The notes under the pieces: generated by a model
What the model was told of the DNA's origin: nothing
Database searches by the model: none
What the model saw: the letters and a program-made list of their open reading frames with translations, nothing else
Program-made: the position numbers and the translations under genes
Shown: positions 25,276 to 26,331 of the stretch, piece by piece
How the letters are laid out: every line of letters begins with the position of its first letter
Numbering within the stretch: the first letter of the stretch is position 1
Assembly: GCA_043746815.1 (NCBI GenBank)
Contig: JAYTQG010000068.1
Coordinates: 1 to 26,331, forward strand
Direction of reading: 5' to 3'
Source of the DNA: JAYTQG01 sp043746815
GTDB lineage: Bacteria; Actinomycetota; Thermoleophilia; Miltoncostaeales; Miltoncostaeaceae
DNA length: 26,331 bases

Positions 25276-25499
25276 AAGAGGCGCAAGATCGTGCGCTGAA
25301 GCGTCTCTCCGCTCAGACCGGTCGCACGGAAGCCCATCACGTACGGGCCGCGCTTGACCAGTATCTTGCGGTCCATCCGCCAACAGATAGCGATCCGTTT
25401 GAAGCGTTGATCGGCCTTGTCGACGATCGGGATGGTCCAACTGATGTTGCGCTGAACCACGACCACTATCTGTATGGAGCGGCGAAGACCGCTCCGTGA
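25251..25499 (+). CDS. vapB: VapB-like antitoxin, ribbon-helix-helix
   Basis: This is the probable antitoxin partner of the PIN-domain gene that follows. The N-terminal segment QLYIEEAQDRALKRLSAQTG and the helix HVRAALDQYL match the ribbon-helix-helix DNA-binding fold of VapB-type proteins. The acidic C-terminal half (DSDPFEALIGLVDDRDGPTD) is probably the toxin-binding part. I chose ATG 25251 (82 residues); ATG 25239 would add four. Neither has a clear Shine-Dalgarno. The stop overlaps the toxin GTG by 4 nt (GTGA). Exact family is uncertain. Confidence 0.8.
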   Translation: MRRKQLYIEEAQDRALKRLSAQTGRTEAHHVRAALDQYLAVHPPTDSDPFEALIGLVDDRDGPTDVALNHDHYLYGAAKTAP

Positions 25500-25912
25500 G
25501 GGTCGTCTACGTCGACACGGGCGCACTGATCGGCTTGATCTGGCAGCGCGACCAACATCACGAGCGGGTCGTTGCGACGTATCGTCGCCTTCAGACGAGT
25601 CGCGATGCGCTCCTCACGACGAATCTCGTGATCGCTGAGACCGTGACGCGCCTCCGATACGACGCTGGCCTGGCGGTCGCGCTTCGATTCCGTGAGGCGC
25701 TTGGAGACATCGTCGCTTCCGGCAGGCTTGTCATTCGGTACGTCGATTCCGATTTGTCCGAGCGCGCTTGGGAAACGATGGCCCAGTACGCGGATCGCAC
25801 CCTCTCGTTTGCGGATTGCGCTGGGGCAGTCGCGGCGCGGGAAGCAAAGGCCGATGCGGTCTTCGGTTTGGACTCCGACTTTCTCGCTCTCGGCTTCGCG
25901 CTCGAGCCGTAG
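25496..25912 (+). CDS. vapC: VapC-like PIN-domain toxin
   Basis: PIN-domain proteins of this size are metal-dependent RNases; VapC toxins cleave tRNA or rRNA to stop growth. The 138-residue protein has the acidic site residues Asp7 (VYVDTGAL), Glu48 (LVIAETV), Asp107 (SFADC) and Asp126/Asp128 (FGLDSDF). GTG 25496 overlaps the antitoxin stop, the usual arrangement in which the antitoxin comes first. The pair follows ligA without a visible terminator and looks like an accessory module. The RNA target cannot be read from sequence. Confidence 0.88.
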   Translation: MRVVYVDTGALIGLIWQRDQHHERVVATYRRLQTSRDALLTTNLVIAETVTRLRYDAGLAVALRFREALGDIVASGRLVIRYVDSDLSERAWETMAQYADRTLSFADCAGAVAAREAKADAVFGLDSDFLALGFALEP

Positions 25913-26001
25913 ACGCGGCGGCCGAACAGAACCTTCACAACCGATCGGCGCGATGTCCTCGTAGTGGGAGATGACGGGTCAACCCATCTCTGGAGGATTC
26001 C
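25913..26001 (+). promoter_or_regulatory. Leader region with hairpin before the last gene
   Basis: This 89-nt gap holds an imperfect hairpin with arms GAGATG (25968-25973) and CATCTC (25985-25990). It ends 1 nt before the ribosome binding site GGAGG at 25992-25996, which is 5 nt upstream of ATG 26002. The hairpin could affect translation. No clear promoter was identified. Confidence 0.35.
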
Positions 26002-26331
26002 ATGAAGAACCCAGTTCGAATTATCGTTCTCGCAGCGACTGCCACAACGGCCCTTGCGCTCGCGCCGATGGCCAGCGCAACCAAGTGGCACCACTACTCG
26101 TGGGGAGGGTCAGTTCTCACGGCGGGTGGCGACACGACCGTCGCCCTCGACGCAGGGGCTGCTGGGGCGTTGCAGTCTCTCGGGGTCGCTGTTGCTCCGA
26201 TTACTCCCGCATCCGCTGGTCCGGCGGGGATCACGTTCCCGATCACCAACGGCCTCTTGAACCCCGATAGCTTCGCTGGCCGTATCGGCCACTCGGGTGG
26301 GCTCACGTTCTCAAAGGGTGAAACACGCGTC
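26002..26331 (+). CDS. Exported HtaA-like protein, 3' end outside window
   Basis: The frame is open to the window edge (110 residues seen). The N-terminus is a signal peptide: KNPVR, then a hydrophobic Ala/Leu-rich core, then PMASA with predicted cleavage after Ala26. The mature part contains FPITNGLLNPDSFAGRIGHS followed by GGLTFS. This resembles the repeated strand pattern of HtaA domains, which in corynebacteria bind haem, and is a wording seen in many exported proteins of Thermoleophilia. GGAGG 5 nt before ATG 26002 supports the start. Function beyond a secreted or cell-surface protein is not established, and haem binding is unproven. Confidence 0.7.
   Translation, partial: MKNPVRIIVLAATATTALALAPMASATKWHHYSWGGSVLTAGGDTTVALDAGAAGALQSLGVAVAPITPASAGPAGITFPITNGLLNPDSFAGRIGHSGGLTFSKGETRV

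Overview
The window is a high-GC bacterial chromosome segment (about 60% G+C by eye) carrying the S10-spc-alpha ribosomal protein superoperon in a nearly complete actinobacterial-style order. Gene order, sequence character (rpsJ, truA after rplQ) and a secreted protein at the right edge that resembles HtaA-domain proteins suggest an Actinomycetota genome, possibly class Thermoleophilia. That placement is inferred from memory of protein families; a tree of the ribosomal proteins would settle it. No tRNA, rRNA, CRISPR, transposase or prophage gene was seen.

Layout. (1) 80-2170: fusA (EF-G). (2) 2209-3432, minus strand: a predicted exported D-glucuronyl C5-epimerase-like protein placed convergently between fusA and tuf, an unusual interruption of the str operon. 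(3) 3433-4982: tuf as an apparently separate unit, with a 308-nt upstream region, a putative extended -10 promoter and a strong hairpin terminator. (4) 5004-16945: rpsJ-rplC-rplD-rplW-rplB-rpsS-rplV-rpsC-rplP-rpmC-rpsQ-rplN-rplX-rplE-rpsN-rpsH-rplF-rplR-rpsE-rpmD-rplO-secY-adk-map, very compact, with most junctions overlapping by 1-8 nt or separated by a few bases. adk has no NTG start codon in its frame and seems to start at ATA, overlapping the secY stop as ATAG. (5) 17064-20796: rpmJ-rpsM-rpsK-rpsD-rpoA-rplQ-truA. infA, usually between map and rpmJ, is absent and a 118-nt gap stands there. (6) 20790-21662, minus strand: an SDR oxidoreductase overlapping the end of truA. (7) 21734-25223: surE, a HAD phosphatase and ligA, each joined by a 4-nt start/stop overlap. 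(8) 25251-25912: a VapBC-type toxin-antitoxin pair. (9) 26002 to the right edge: the 5' part of an exported HtaA-like protein.

Functionally, regions 1 and 3-5 make the translation machinery (elongation factors, both ribosomal subunits), the Sec channel that receives nascent membrane proteins, the nucleotide kinase Adk, N-terminal methionine removal, the RNA polymerase alpha subunit and tRNA pseudouridylation. The surE-HAD-ligA unit joins two predicted phosphatases to the replicative NAD-dependent DNA ligase. I did not find clear evidence of a wholly new multi-gene system. The observations most worth checking are the ATA start of adk, the antisense epimerase-like gene splitting fusA from tuf, the missing infA, and the structured leader before rpoA.
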